Shown: positions 32,543 to 41,334, counted from the first letter of the stretch. The stretch is 64,000 nucleotides of DNA from Cytobacillus oceanisediminis 2691 (GCF_007678455.1 NZ_VEEP01000001.1:1-64000), one strand, 5' to 3'. Translations and numbers: made by a program. The notes: generated from the sequence alone by a model not told the origin.

Positions 32543-32821
32543 ATGTCAAAAAGTGCATTAACACTATTCACTCGTCCCATGTGAACAGACTGCCAGGAGG
32601 CGAAGGAGTTTCTTTCGCATAACCAAGTACCTTATGAAGAAATCAATGTGCAGGATGAACCTGAAAAGGAAAAGAAACTTAAAGATATGACTGGGACTGT
32701 AATAGTTCCAGCATTCATTTTTACAAACTCAAAGCTATGGTTCTTTAAAAACAAAAAAGTTCTGATCGGATTTGAAAATAACAGGAGCAAAATAGAAAAA
32801 CTGGTTGAAAATTTGAAGTAG
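32543..32821 (+). CDS. glutaredoxin-like protein with in-frame UGA (candidate selenoprotein)
   Basis: A 92-codon frame with good RBS GGAGGGCAAGG. Codon 14 (32582-32584) is TGA; reading it as selenocysteine gives TRPMUTDCQEAKEFL, a U-x-x-C in place of the glutaredoxin CxxC. After it 78 codons stay open to TAG, including the cis-proline GTVIVPAFIF typical of glutaredoxins and a charged C-terminal helix. A hairpin (32600-32618) follows at SECIS-like distance. Without recoding only a 13-residue peptide would form. A nonsense mutation or sequencing error is the alternative, but exact placement at the catalytic Cys favours selenocysteine. It precedes the cystine transporter gene. Confidence 0.72.
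32600..32618 (+). promoter_or_regulatory. candidate bacterial SECIS hairpin
   Basis: GCGAAGG pairs with CTTTCGC (one G-T pair) around loop AGTTT. The stem begins 15 nt and the loop 22 nt after the UGA, and the second loop base is G. Both fit the described bacterial SECIS model of a short stem with a G near the start of the loop 16-37 nt after UGA. Confidence 0.6.
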
Positions 32822-32841
32822 AGGACAGACAGAGATGTAGA

Positions 32842-32878
32842 GGGTGTTCCCTGGGATTCAGGCGGGCATCCTTTTTTA
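32842..32878 (+). terminator. terminator after the glutaredoxin-like gene
   Basis: GGGTGTTCCCTG and CAGGCGGGCATCC form an imperfect stem followed by TTTTTT. Confidence 0.6.
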
Positions 32879-32967
32879 ATTTTTTGCGATGCATGTAACC
32901 TATGACACAGTCATAAAGTATACTGTATAAAAATTTAGGAAAAGGAGGAGAAGATTTTAATTCCGAG

Positions 32968-32996
32968 TTGACTTATCAGAATACATGTATTATATT
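32968..32996 (+). promoter_or_regulatory. sigma-A promoter of tcyP
   Basis: TTGACT (32968-32973), 17-bp spacer, TATATT (32991-32996), about 33 bp before the tcyP start codon. Confidence 0.65.
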
Positions 32997-33028
32997 ATTC
33001 GAGATTGATAACATAGGAGGGGAAATGA

Positions 33029-34417
33029 GTGACTACTGGATTAGTGATTTTAAATATTGCAATCATGCTGGGTATTATAGCTATTCTTTTTTACTTGCAA
33101 AAAAAGCATGTATCTTTTTCTAAAAGGGTATTCATTGCGCTCGGAATTGGAATTATCTTCGGTTTCGCACTGCAATTAATCTATGGGGCAGGTTCGGAAA
33201 TCATCACCAAGAGTGCCGACTGGTTTTCTATCGTTGGCAGCGGATATGTGAAATTCCTGCAGATGGTTGTCATGCCGCTCGTGTTCATATCAATTCTTAC
33301 GGCTTTTACTAAGCTGAAACTGACCAATAATATTGGCAAGATCAGCACGCTGATCCTTGGACTTCTGGTCGGTACCACGGCTGTTGCGGCAGCTGTGGGG
33401 ATTGCCACGGCTGTCGGCTTCGATCTCGAAGCGGTCCAAATCACGCAGGGAGATGCTGAACAGGCGCGTGCAGCTGCACTGGAGGAGACATATGGCGGGA
33501 TTGAGGGGCGGACAATGCCGCAGCAAATTCTCGATCTCCTGCCGGCCAATCCATTCCTGGACTTCACAGGAGCAAGGCCAACTTCTACAATATCTGTCGT
33601 GATTTTCGCTGCATTCCTGGGGATCGCCTTCCTTGGAGTCAGAAGGAAGTCTCCGGACCAGGCAGAGCTGTTCGCTAAGATAGTGGATGCTTTCTATGCA
33701 GTCATCATGAGGGTCGTGACACTGATTCTGAGGCTGACTCCGTATGGTGTTCTTGCGATCATGACCAAGACAGTTGCCTTAAGTGATTTCGATGCAATCC
33801 TCAAATTGGGTAAGTTCGTAGCCGCTTCTTATGTCGCGCTTGCCATCATGTTCATCATCCACTTGCTATTATTGACGATTGCTGGATTGAATCCGGTCAC
33901 TTATGTTAAGAAAGCATTTCCTGTGCTTGCGTTTGCCTTCACTTCAAGGACGAGTGCAGGGGCGCTGCCATTGAATATCAAAACCCAGCGCTCACTTGGT
34001 GTTCCAGAGGGAATCGCGAACTTTGCAGGATCGTTTGGCCTATCAATCGGCCAAAACGGCTGTGCCGGAATTTATCCTGCTATGCTGGCAGTCATGATTG
34101 CGCCGACAGTAGGAATCGATCCATTGTCACCATCATTCCTGGCGACAGTGATTATAATTGTGGCAATCAGTTCCTTTGGGGTAGCCGGTGTTGGAGGAGG
34201 AGCCACATTCGCTGCATTGCTTGTGCTCTCTGCATTGAATCTGCCAGTCGGTCTTGCCGGCTTGCTGATTTCAATTGAGCCATTGATTGATATGGGCCGC
34301 ACAGCGGTAAATGTCAGCGGATCGATGACATCAGGCATATTGACTAGCAGGATTACAAAAGAAATCGATTCTACTGTCTATACAGATATGAATCAGAAAA
34401 TTGAAGCGGAAGCTTAA
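33029..34417 (+). CDS. tcyP: L-cystine transporter TcyP
   Basis: A 462-residue sodium:dicarboxylate (DAACS) symporter, very similar to B. subtilis TcyP. Conserved segments are GSGYVKFLQMVVMPLVFISIL near 70-90, FLDFTGARPTSTISVVIFAAF near 176-196, AFTSRTSAGALPLNI near 305-319, GLSIGQNGCAGIYPAMLA near 340-357 and EPLIDMGRTAVNVSG near 425-439. It imports cystine. GTG start at 33029 follows AGGAGGGG. A cystine importer beside a redox selenoprotein candidate suggests a thiol-metabolism corner, though a terminator separates them. Confidence 0.95.
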   Translation: MTTGLVILNIAIMLGIIAILFYLQKKHVSFSKRVFIALGIGIIFGFALQLIYGAGSEIITKSADWFSIVGSGYVKFLQMVVMPLVFISILTAFTKLKLTNNIGKISTLILGLLVGTTAVAAAVGIATAVGFDLEAVQITQGDAEQARAAALEETYGGIEGRTMPQQILDLLPANPFLDFTGARPTSTISVVIFAAFLGIAFLGVRRKSPDQAELFAKIVDAFYAVIMRVVTLILRLTPYGVLAIMTKTVALSDFDAILKLGKFVAASYVALAIMFIIHLLLLTIAGLNPVTYVKKAFPVLAFAFTSRTSAGALPLNIKTQRSLGVPEGIANFAGSFGLSIGQNGCAGIYPAMLAVMIAPTVGIDPLSPSFLATVIIIVAISSFGVAGVGGGATFAALLVLSALNLPVGLAGLLISIEPLIDMGRTAVNVSGSMTSGILTSRITKEIDSTVYTDMNQKIEAEA

Positions 34418-34423
34418 TAATGC

Positions 34424-34462
34424 AAAAAAGCCAGCCAAGTAAGTTTTTGGCTGGCTTTTTTA
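34424..34462. terminator. terminator after tcyP
   Basis: AAAAGCCAGCCA/TGGCTGGCTTTT, a perfect 12-bp stem, then TTTT. A-run on the left may serve the convergent gene. Confidence 0.9.
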
Positions 34463-34519
34463 TTGTGATTACATTGCGATCAACGGAAAAGATTTTTAAG
34501 TCATCTTTTCACAAAAAAA

Positions 34520-35146
34520 TCAGTAAACGATCCTTCGCTTAATCACGCACAACGATGTCATAAATCCTGCACAGGTTATGGTGAGCAGAGAAAAAATGAA
34601 TTTTTCCATCCCAATCACCTTCAGTCCTGACAAAACCACTACTCCATCAATTATGAAAATCATGAATCCGACATTAAGAGGGAAAAATTTATGAATCAAT
34701 TGGGCAAATAAATCCGTTCCTCCGGTGCTCGTTTCATAACGAAGCATCAAGCCGATTCCACAGCCTACCAAAATACCTCCCATGAATGCACTTGGCAAAA
34801 TGCCTAAGTGTATTGCGCGTTTCACTGGTACGAATAAATCAATGAACAAGCTTGACGCCAACAAACCATACAAGCTATGAAAAAAGTATTTTCGTTCCAG
34901 TATCCATGCCAATAAGAATAGAGGTATGCTCAGGAGGATCATCGTGAGACCTGCAGGAAAACCGTAAAAATAATGAATGATCAACCCAATCCCGATCATA
35001 CCGCCATCCAGGAGATGGTGGGGTACCAAAAATCCATTCACTCCTACTCCAAGCAACAAGCTTCCCACTATCACAGCAAGAATTTTTCCTGTCATCCCTA
35101 TCACCAGCCTTGTCCGTCTCACCTTATTTTTATTGTGAAAAGACAT
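34520..35146 (-). CDS. YitT family membrane protein without C-terminal DUF2179
   Basis: A 208-residue protein of the YitT/YxkD family with about five to six helices. PHHLLDGGMIGIGLIIHYF near 42-60 and RYETSTGGTDLFAQLIHKFF near 136-155 are family signatures. Typical full-length YitT proteins have an additional cytosolic DUF2179 domain of about 60 residues; this one ends with RRIVY right after the last helix. Function is unknown. The assigned ATG (35146) has only TAAGG upstream; an internal ATG (35095) is the alternative. Confidence 0.8.
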   Translation of the reverse strand: MSFHNKNKVRRTRLVIGMTGKILAVIVGSLLLGVGVNGFLVPHHLLDGGMIGIGLIIHYFYGFPAGLTMILLSIPLFLLAWILERKYFFHSLYGLLASSLFIDLFVPVKRAIHLGILPSAFMGGILVGCGIGLMLRYETSTGGTDLFAQLIHKFFPLNVGFMIFIIDGVVVLSGLKVIGMEKFIFSLLTITCAGFMTSLCVIKRRIVY

Positions 35147-35162
35147 GCCTTAGAACAGTCGA

Positions 35163-35193
35163 TAAAAAAAGAACCCGCCAATGGCAGGTTCTA
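35163..35193 (-). terminator. terminator after pbuO
   Basis: On the minus strand AGAACC-TGCC/GGCGGGTTCT stem followed by TTTTTTT. Confidence 0.75.
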
Positions 35194-35220
35194 TCTTCGA
35201 TTAAATTTGCAAGTTTTTCC

Positions 35221-36522
35221 TTAGTGAGGCAGGAACGCAAGCTGGTAAAAGAACAAGACTGCGAAAACATAAAGCAGTGGGTGGACCTCACGCCATCTTC
35301 CTCTGACAACTTTCAGAAGAGGATAGGAAATGAAGCCAAGTGCGATTCCTGTAGCAATGCTTGATGTTAGCGGCATGCTAAGGATGATCAGAAAAGCTGG
35401 GAATGCTTCATCAAGTTCATCCCATGTGATCTTAGAGATGCTTCCCATCATCAGGCTGCCGACAATGATTAATGCCGGAGCAGTTATAGCCGACAATCCG
35501 GAAACTGCGCTTACAAGCGGTCCGAAGAAAGCAGCAAGAATGAACAGGCCAGCAACTGTCAGTGAAGTTAGTCCTGTACGTCCGCCTGCTGCCACACCTG
35601 AAGACGATTCAATGTAAGCTGTCGTCGGGCTTGTCCCGAACATAGCCCCAGCTGCAGTAGCAATCGAGTCGGACAGCAGTGCTTCCCGGGCGCGCGGCAT
35701 GGAATTCCCTTTCATCAATCCTGCTTGATGAGCCACACCGATCATTGTACCTGTCGTATCAAAAATAGTCACAAGGATGAACGAAAACACGACAGCATAT
35801 AAGCTGTTTTGGATTACATCCATCAAAGCTGTCCATGGATTAAGGACAATCATTCCCTCGGGCAGGGAAGGCATCGCCATGAAACCTTCATTAAAGTTCA
35901 GTTGTCCAGTGAAAAAGGCAATGAGGGCTGTGGCAACCATTCCAAGGAAAAGTGCACCATTGATGTTCAGTACCATCAAGATAAGCGTAATGGCAAGTCC
36001 AACCAAAGCAAGCAGTGCGGAAGGTGAATGAAGATCACCAAGTGCAACCAGGTTTGTCGGATGTGCCGTGATGATCCCTGTCAGGCGCAAGCCGATAAAA
36101 GCAATGAACAGGCCGATTCCGGCAGTGATTCCATGCTTGAGGTTGACAGGGATTGCTTCAATCAATTTTTCGCGGAAAGATGTCAGCGAAAGGATAACAA
36201 AGATTAAACCTGCGATAAATACAGCCGCGAAAGCCGTTTCATACGTAATATTTTGATGGTTGCCGACAACGGAATAGGCAAAATAAGCATTCAGGCCCAT
36301 GCCTGGAGCGATGGCAATAGGATAATTAGCAAATAAGGCCATCCATAAAGTACCGATGACTGCAGCGATGATGGTCGCCGTGAAAACCTGTTCAAAGGGA
36401 ACACCAGCATCAGCAAGTATGATCGGATTGACGACTACGATATAAACCATCGTGAAGAAGGTTGTTAACCCAGCCATCATTTCAGTTTTTATGGTTGTGT
36501 TGTTCTCTTTTAATTTAAACAT
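35221..36522 (-). CDS. pbuO: purine permease PbuO-like (NCS2/AzgA group)
   Basis: A 433-residue permease that matches B. subtilis PbuO more than PbuG: MFKLKENNTTIKTEMMAGLTT at the start (first 20 shown in part), NYPIAIAPGMGLNAYFAYSV near 75, TIFDTTGTMIGVAHQAGLMK near 252 and GTSPTTAYIESSSGVAAGGR near 292. It probably takes up guanine or hypoxanthine. The ATG at 36522 follows GGAGGA; 12 upstream in-frame codons lack a site. Unlike pbuG there is no riboswitch; instead PurR-like boxes lie upstream. Confidence 0.9.
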   Translation of the reverse strand: MFKLKENNTTIKTEMMAGLTTFFTMVYIVVVNPIILADAGVPFEQVFTATIIAAVIGTLWMALFANYPIAIAPGMGLNAYFAYSVVGNHQNITYETAFAAVFIAGLIFVILSLTSFREKLIEAIPVNLKHGITAGIGLFIAFIGLRLTGIITAHPTNLVALGDLHSPSALLALVGLAITLILMVLNINGALFLGMVATALIAFFTGQLNFNEGFMAMPSLPEGMIVLNPWTALMDVIQNSLYAVVFSFILVTIFDTTGTMIGVAHQAGLMKGNSMPRAREALLSDSIATAAGAMFGTSPTTAYIESSSGVAAGGRTGLTSLTVAGLFILAAFFGPLVSAVSGLSAITAPALIIVGSLMMGSISKITWDELDEAFPAFLIILSMPLTSSIATGIALGFISYPLLKVVRGRWREVHPLLYVFAVLFFYQLAFLPH

Positions 36523-36532
36523 GAGTTCCTCC

Positions 36533-36583
36533 AAAATACGAACGTTTTTTAGACACAATAAATATAATATTCGTTTTTAGTGA
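36533..36583 (-). promoter_or_regulatory. PurR-like inverted boxes upstream of pbuO
   Basis: On the minus strand AAAAACGAATATT is followed by the inverted ACGTTCGTATTT. Both resemble the PurBox AWWWCCGAACWWT in its CGAA core and flanks, and the CGAA and TTCG cores are 27 bp apart. In B. subtilis paired inverted PurBoxes bind PurR and pbuO belongs to that regulon. Spacing is a little long, so this is a candidate. Confidence 0.45.
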
Positions 36584-36802
36584 GTTTTACAAGGGTGAAT
36601 TTAAAGAAATGGAGAGAATTTGTGATAGGGTAATGCAGTAAAAAATGTAAAATGCCCATATTGCTTGTATTGTACCCTTATATAGCCGTTTCCTTTCACT
36701 AATGGGCCATAGAGAGGGGGAAGCGTTAAAAAAGAAAAGAATCCTTATGCGTGTGCTGCTATTACACAAAGCCACTTTTCATAAGGGTTTTATTTGGTAC
36801 AA
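36584..36802. other. intergenic region upstream of pbuO
   Basis: No convincing gene. It contains an inverted pair AATCCTTATG (near 36740) and CATAAGGGTT (near 36780), possibly a weak hairpin, and a 34-codon frame from 36702 without a ribosome site. Confidence 0.3.
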
Positions 36803-36853
36803 ATAAAAAAAGACCGCAGACAATTGCCTTTTTAGGGTATGTCTGCAGTCTTG
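36803..36853 (-). terminator. terminator of the dehydrogenase-like/membrane fusion gene
   Basis: On the minus strand AGACTGCAGAC/GTCTGCGGTCT arms enclose about 23 nt and are followed by TTTTTTT. The left arm lies in the last codons. Confidence 0.75.
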
Positions 36854-38700
36854 CATGGCATCTGCTTATGGTTCAACCTGGTGCTCAATTTAAAATAGTC
36901 CCTGGTCAGCCATAATCCGCCAAGGTAAAGGGCAAGTGCAAAATAGGCTGGGAAGAGATGAATAAAATCAAGATAGCCGATATAAAAATGGGTGAGGATT
37001 CCTGCTGAAAAAGCCGGGATGCCACCGATCAAAAAAGTTCTCCATACCCAGGCAGCCCCCTCGTGGAATCCCCATAAAGCCAGGGTCAGCACCAATAATC
37101 CTACGCTGAAAAGTGAGCTGCCGAAGCCTGCTCGATCATGCGCGATGACCGGGATCAACTTTTCGTTCAATGCATTAAGCTGATCAGGAGTCATGCAAAT
37201 GTATTGTAGATCGGTATCAACAAATACTGATGTCGTCCCGATAGTGGAAATAATGACTCCTCCCAGGACAAACGAGAAGCCAAGGATCACAAATAATAGC
37301 TGTCCAAACAATGCTTTTTTCCAGGCAATATGGTTTGTTCGATTTTTCGAGGATGGCGGCCCATTCGCACCTCGCGTCTTTGTGTAGCCAATTAGATAAA
37401 CAGGGAGCAGAATCAGCCAAAACAATCCATGCAGCCAGTCGAAGTAACCGAATCCGAGGAATAGCAAAATCCCGAGGAATCCTGTAATTGACCCTATATT
37501 AAAAGCTTTCCTCGTCCAATGTATGCCATGACTGATGCCATAGCGGGCAAGCTGCATGTAAATAAACCCGCCGGAAATCATCGTTCCCGCCAGGGTCATC
37601 CGGTCATGGGACATGAATTTATACAGGTTAGAGTTATAAGCAATCAATTCAACCCTGCTCATTTGCATAAAAGCTTCATCATAGAAAAGGAGTACCTTCG
37701 TCAAACTATAAAAAAGGACAATGGAACCACCAAGTAAAATAAACAGTCCGAAAAGCCAATGCCATGCCCATCCCGGATGATCTTTTTCTTCTTTGCGGGT
37801 ATCAAGCATCGCTTCCTGGATTCTTTTTGGCAGGCCAGGACCTGATGCGATATAGCCTCCAGACAGAAAGACAAGTTCTGCTCCTGCTCTGAAAAGTTCA
37901 AGGGCATCAGCAGGTTCGGCAACTCCTCCCGAAGTCACGACAGGAAGTGCAATTTCTTTTTTTATCATCGATAAAGCACGGGTCATACCGCTGATTTGCT
38001 GTAATGCCAGAACCTGTTTGCCTGATCTCAGGGCGCGGTCTTCCTCAATCATGATTCCATGAGCAAAGGCACTGGCTTCCTTAAGTTTCGAAAGAGTTTC
38101 CGGAACAACGGTATGTCTGACTGCTATAAGAATTGGTCTGTTATCCAACAAAGCTTTTATTTGTGACAGATTATCCGGGCTTTTTAAGGAGTCGATTTCT
38201 ATTACAAATGCATCCCCAACTCCTTTGAAATGCCTGGCAATCGTCTCTGGTTCTTCCAGTCGGATCAGAACTGGAACACTTAATTGCTTCTTTTTCAGAG
38301 TGTCGATTGTGGCTGCAAGTCCAATCGTCTGCAGGTTTTCTGGCAGGATCAGAGCATCTTCTGATGAATCCAGTGATGCATCGACAACATGATCCCGTGG
38401 TAAAACGGTAACAGGGCCAACTTCGATTGTTCCAAACCCAAGCGTTTGGAATGCTTGAGTCCCTGTTAATTTTGGGTCGATTTTTCCGCTTAATCCAACA
38501 GGGCTTTCGAATTCAAGTCCAAAAAGATTGCGGGATAATTTTCCTGAAGGACTCATATGGCCGAGAAACTCTATGAATGATTTTCCTCCAGGGATACTGG
38601 CAATCGTCGACATTCCCCTGTGAATGAATTCCCTGCCCGCATTTCCGGGAAACCTTGATAACCATGGTTTAAATAGCGTGTGATAGGACCAATCAGGCAT
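36832..38700 (-). CDS. dihydroorotate dehydrogenase-like domain fused to a membrane domain
   Basis: A 622-residue two-part protein. Residues 1 to about 300 form a PyrD-like FMN barrel: NLFGLEFESPVGLSGKID near 56-73, GFGTIEVGPVTVLP near 87-100, and the phosphate-binding end LPVVTSGGVAEPADALEL with AGAELVFLSGG near 270-283. The usual catalytic Cys/Ser loop and SPNTPGL motif are not evident, so dihydroorotate oxidation is doubtful. Residues about 310-610 hold eight or so helices with WFL-rich loops. The ATG at 38700 follows AGGAGGAC. It may couple a flavin reaction to a membrane redox partner; this is inferred. Confidence 0.75.
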   Translation of the reverse strand: MPDWSYHTLFKPWLSRFPGNAGREFIHRGMSTIASIPGGKSFIEFLGHMSPSGKLSRNLFGLEFESPVGLSGKIDPKLTGTQAFQTLGFGTIEVGPVTVLPRDHVVDASLDSSEDALILPENLQTIGLAATIDTLKKKQLSVPVLIRLEEPETIARHFKGVGDAFVIEIDSLKSPDNLSQIKALLDNRPILIAVRHTVVPETLSKLKEASAFAHGIMIEEDRALRSGKQVLALQQISGMTRALSMIKKEIALPVVTSGGVAEPADALELFRAGAELVFLSGGYIASGPGLPKRIQEAMLDTRKEEKDHPGWAWHWLFGLFILLGGSIVLFYSLTKVLLFYDEAFMQMSRVELIAYNSNLYKFMSHDRMTLAGTMISGGFIYMQLARYGISHGIHWTRKAFNIGSITGFLGILLFLGFGYFDWLHGLFWLILLPVYLIGYTKTRGANGPPSSKNRTNHIAWKKALFGQLLFVILGFSFVLGGVIISTIGTTSVFVDTDLQYICMTPDQLNALNEKLIPVIAHDRAGFGSSLFSVGLLVLTLALWGFHEGAAWVWRTFLIGGIPAFSAGILTHFYIGYLDFIHLFPAYFALALYLGGLWLTRDYFKLSTRLNHKQMPCKTADIP

Positions 38701-38930
38701 AATGTCCTCCTGAATTTCAGACTTTTCTTCTATTTTAACGCAAACGGGCATTTTAGTGGCAGGAGGATTAGGATATTTTCAAGCGTACTTATCGTTGCTT
38801 ACGAAGACGATTGACCTAAAATAACATTAGAATTGAGTTACAACGAATGCAAAGTTTCTTTAAATGTTCCGCATAAAAACTAAAGCTTCTAGCTAAAATA
38901 GTGGAGAAAATGGATTGTGGAGGTAGGGAA

Positions 38931-39113
38931 ATGGATTTGAACCGCGTAAAGCAAATTTTATCGTCATCTGCAGAAATCGATGTCGTCTATAATGGTGCAT
39001 CTGTCTGGATTGATCATTTAAATGAAGATGGACGGACCGCGACTGTTCATCTGCGGGGACCACTGGAAGAGAGAACAACCGTGGAGATTTCCGAACTGCA
39101 GGAAAGGTCATAA
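38931..39113 (+). CDS. second H-type small acid-soluble spore protein
   Basis: A 60-residue protein starting MDLNRVKQILSSSAEIDVVY and containing VWIDHLNEDGRTATVHL. It aligns with SspH family members and with the copy at 30819 (RaKEIvES..i.V.YdG...I.H), but the C-terminus is different. GGAGGTAGGGAA precedes the ATG. No clear forespore promoter was found. Confidence 0.85.
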   Translation: MDLNRVKQILSSSAEIDVVYNGASVWIDHLNEDGRTATVHLRGPLEERTTVEISELQERS

Positions 39114-39260
39114 TGTAAATGGATTACGAGAAAGTTATTTACCGCCGGTATGCAAAAAATTGTACGGCGGTTTTTTACTATGGCACAATGTATATAATAC
39201 CTATAGTGGTTTATCTGCTAGTGTTTTAAGGTATTTTAAAATCGAAAGGAGAGATGAAGT

Positions 39261-39644
39261 ATGTTCCATCATACAATTGAAGTGGACAAGTCATTGAATG
39301 AAGCGGTATCGGCACTTGAAGCAAGCCTGAAAAATGAGAAGTTTGGAGTCCTTTGGTCTCTGAATATGAAGGAAACACTGGCTGGTAAAGGTGTAGAGCT
39401 TGACGGAGACTATATTATCCTTGAAGTATGCAATCCACATGAAGCCAAAAGAGTGCTGGAGAAAAATCCGCTCGTGAGTTATTTCCTTCCATGTAAAATT
39501 GTTGTTTATAAAGAAAACGGTGCAACCAAGGTGGGGCTTCCGAAACCAACAGAGTTAATTAAACTTGTTGAAAATGAGGACTTGCAAGCCATCGCGTCAG
39601 ATATTGAGAAAAGGCTGATCGGCGCTATCGACAGCATTAAATAA
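39261..39644 (+). CDS. DUF302 domain-containing protein
   Basis: A 127-residue soluble protein of the DUF302 family. FHHTIEVDKSLNEAVSAL at the start, FGVLWSLNMKETLAGKGVE near 32-50, EVCNPHEAKRVLEKNPLVS near 66-84 and LPCKIVVYKENG are typical of the fold. Function in the family is unknown. AAAGGAGAG precedes the ATG. It has its own terminator. Confidence 0.9.
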   Translation: MFHHTIEVDKSLNEAVSALEASLKNEKFGVLWSLNMKETLAGKGVELDGDYIILEVCNPHEAKRVLEKNPLVSYFLPCKIVVYKENGATKVGLPKPTELIKLVENEDLQAIASDIEKRLIGAIDSIK

Positions 39645-39657
39645 TGACCTAAATAAG

Positions 39658-39688
39658 AAGCCCAGGGCAGTTGCCCTGGGCTTTTTTC
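39658..39688. terminator. terminator after the DUF302 gene
   Basis: AAGCCCAGGGCA/TGCCCTGGGCTT stem with a 2-base centre, then TTTTT. Confidence 0.9.
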
Positions 39689-39705
39689 ATCAACACAGAA
39701 ACTCA

Positions 39706-40704
39706 TTAAAAGATAGCATTTAAGATAAAGTACGAGATAGCTGCTACAGTAGCCGAAATTGGCAGGGTAATAACCCATGTAATAATCATGCGCTGTGCTG
39801 TAGTCCATTTAACGCCCTTTACCCTATGTGCAGTTCCCACTCCAAGAATGGAAGATGAAATGACATGGGTTGTACTAACTGGCAAGTGGATATAAGTCGC
39901 TCCAAATATAATCAGCGCACCTGTCAAATCAGCTGCTACGCCGTTCACTGGACGGATTTTCATGATATTTCCGCCGACTGTCTTAATGATCTTCCAGCCA
40001 CCGATTGAGGTACCAAGACCCATGGCTAGCGCACAGGAGAACTGTACCCATAGCGGGATATCATTTGTAGTCAGGTAGTTGTTTGCAATCAAGGCCATTG
40101 TGATGATACCCATAGCCTTTTGCGCATCATTCGTTCCGTGTGTAAATGACTGCAATGCTGCTGTTGCAACCTGGAAATAACGGAAATTACGGTTCGTCTT
40201 TGCAAGATTGTTATTCCTAAACAAGACTTTAAAAATACTATAAACTATAAATCCAATTGCAAAGGCTAAAAGTGGTGAAATAATCAACGCCTGAAGAATT
40301 TTCAGGAATCCACCATAATTCAATGCACTAAATCCAGATGCTGCAATCGCCGCACCAGCAATAGAACCGATAATTGCATGCGAAGAACTGCTCGGGATCC
40401 CATAGTACCATGTCAACAGATTCCAGAAAATCGCGGCAATCAAAGCAGCTAAAATCACGATTGATCCATTTTCAAGTGTGAAAGGATCAACAATATCCTT
40501 TGTAATTGTTTTGGCTACACCAGTAAAAGTCATGGCGCCGACAAAGTTCATGATGGCAGCCAGTAGAATCGCATGGCGAGGCTTAAGGGCTTTCGTTGAT
40601 ACGGAAGTGGCGATCGCATTTGCTGTGTCGTGAAAACCATTGATGAAGTCAAATGCAAGAGCCCCGATAACAATCAATACTGTTACTATAAAAACTACAT
40701 CCAT
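39706..40704 (-). CDS. pit: low-affinity inorganic phosphate transporter (PiT family)
   Basis: A 332-residue carrier with about ten helices. The duplicated PiT signature appears as DFINGFHDTANAIATSV near 19-35 and HGTNDAQKAMGIITMAL near 188-204. GIPSSSSHAIIGSIAGAA near 102-119 and LPVSTTHVISSSILGVG near 273-289 complete the inverted halves. It moves metal-phosphate or phosphate with protons or sodium. It is 12 bp downstream of the PhoU-like gene and in the same operon, the normal pairing in Bacillus. Confidence 0.95.
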   Translation of the reverse strand: MDVVFIVTVLIVIGALAFDFINGFHDTANAIATSVSTKALKPRHAILLAAIMNFVGAMTFTGVAKTITKDIVDPFTLENGSIVILAALIAAIFWNLLTWYYGIPSSSSHAIIGSIAGAAIAASGFSALNYGGFLKILQALIISPLLAFAIGFIVYSIFKVLFRNNNLAKTNRNFRYFQVATAALQSFTHGTNDAQKAMGIITMALIANNYLTTNDIPLWVQFSCALAMGLGTSIGGWKIIKTVGGNIMKIRPVNGVAADLTGALIIFGATYIHLPVSTTHVISSSILGVGTAHRVKGVKWTTAQRMIITWVITLPISATVAAISYFILNAIF

Positions 40705-40716
40705 TTTTCAGGCTCC

Positions 40717-41334
40717 TTACGCGTTTTTCATAACGATGCTTTCAAGAGTGTTTGCAACATCCTGACAGCTGTCTGCGATCTCTTCAAGGCCTTCATATAT
40801 TTCCTTGTACTGAATGATTCTGATTGGATCTTTTTCCACCGAGAATAGGTGTTTAATGGACTGGCGAAGGACGCCGTCACATTTTGATTCAAGATCCTTA
40901 ATGCGAATGGCATGTTCTCTTATTTGTTTAAGTTTTTTTGTTGTCAACAGCTGAACGGCTTGTTCAATTTCAAATGCAGCACTCTTGATGGCTGCTACGA
41001 ACTGCATCATGAATTCATCTGCTTTCGTGATCGAATACATATCAAACAGGTTCGCGCATTGTTCCATCCCATCAAGAACATCATCCATTGACATAGAGAG
41101 GGCAAGAATGTCTTCTCTTTCGATAGGAGTGATGAACGCATTATTCAGTTCCATGATGACTTCATGGATGTAATTATCACCTTTCGTCTCCATATCCTTC
41201 ATTTTTTCAGTGAAGATTTTTAGATCGCTGGCATTGTTGAGTTTATAATCAGCAAAATATTCACTGCTTTCTTTCAGATTCACGGAAATATCCGTAAGCA
41301 AGATTGCAAACTTGTCCTTTTTTCTGAAAACCAT
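40717..41334 (-). CDS. DUF47/PhoU-like phosphate transport regulator (YkaA type)
   Basis: A 205-residue helical protein of the DUF47 (UPF0111) family, related to PhoU. VKLNNASDLKIF-type helices, MDDVLDGMEQCANLFDMY near 83-100 and YEGLEEIADSCQDVANTLES at the end supply the metal-binding E/DxxxD positions. It is thought to modulate the PiT transporter encoded next to it. ATG 41334 follows a GGGGGGACC site; eight upstream in-frame codons lie within that region. Confidence 0.9.
   Translation of the reverse strand: MVFRKKDKFAILLTDISVNLKESSEYFADYKLNNASDLKIFTEKMKDMETKGDNYIHEVIMELNNAFITPIEREDILALSMSMDDVLDGMEQCANLFDMYSITKADEFMMQFVAAIKSAAFEIEQAVQLLTTKKLKQIREHAIRIKDLESKCDGVLRQSIKHLFSVEKDPIRIIQYKEIYEGLEEIADSCQDVANTLESIVMKNA

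Noticed and set aside
32582-32584. Simple nonsense pseudogene of a glutaredoxin
   Set aside because: Not fully excluded, but the stop is exactly at the catalytic Cys, the rest of the frame is intact and a SECIS-like hairpin follows, so selenocysteine is the better reading.
36702-36806. A 34-codon frame upstream of pbuO
   Set aside because: It has no ribosome site before the ATG and contains an inverted repeat that better explains the sequence.
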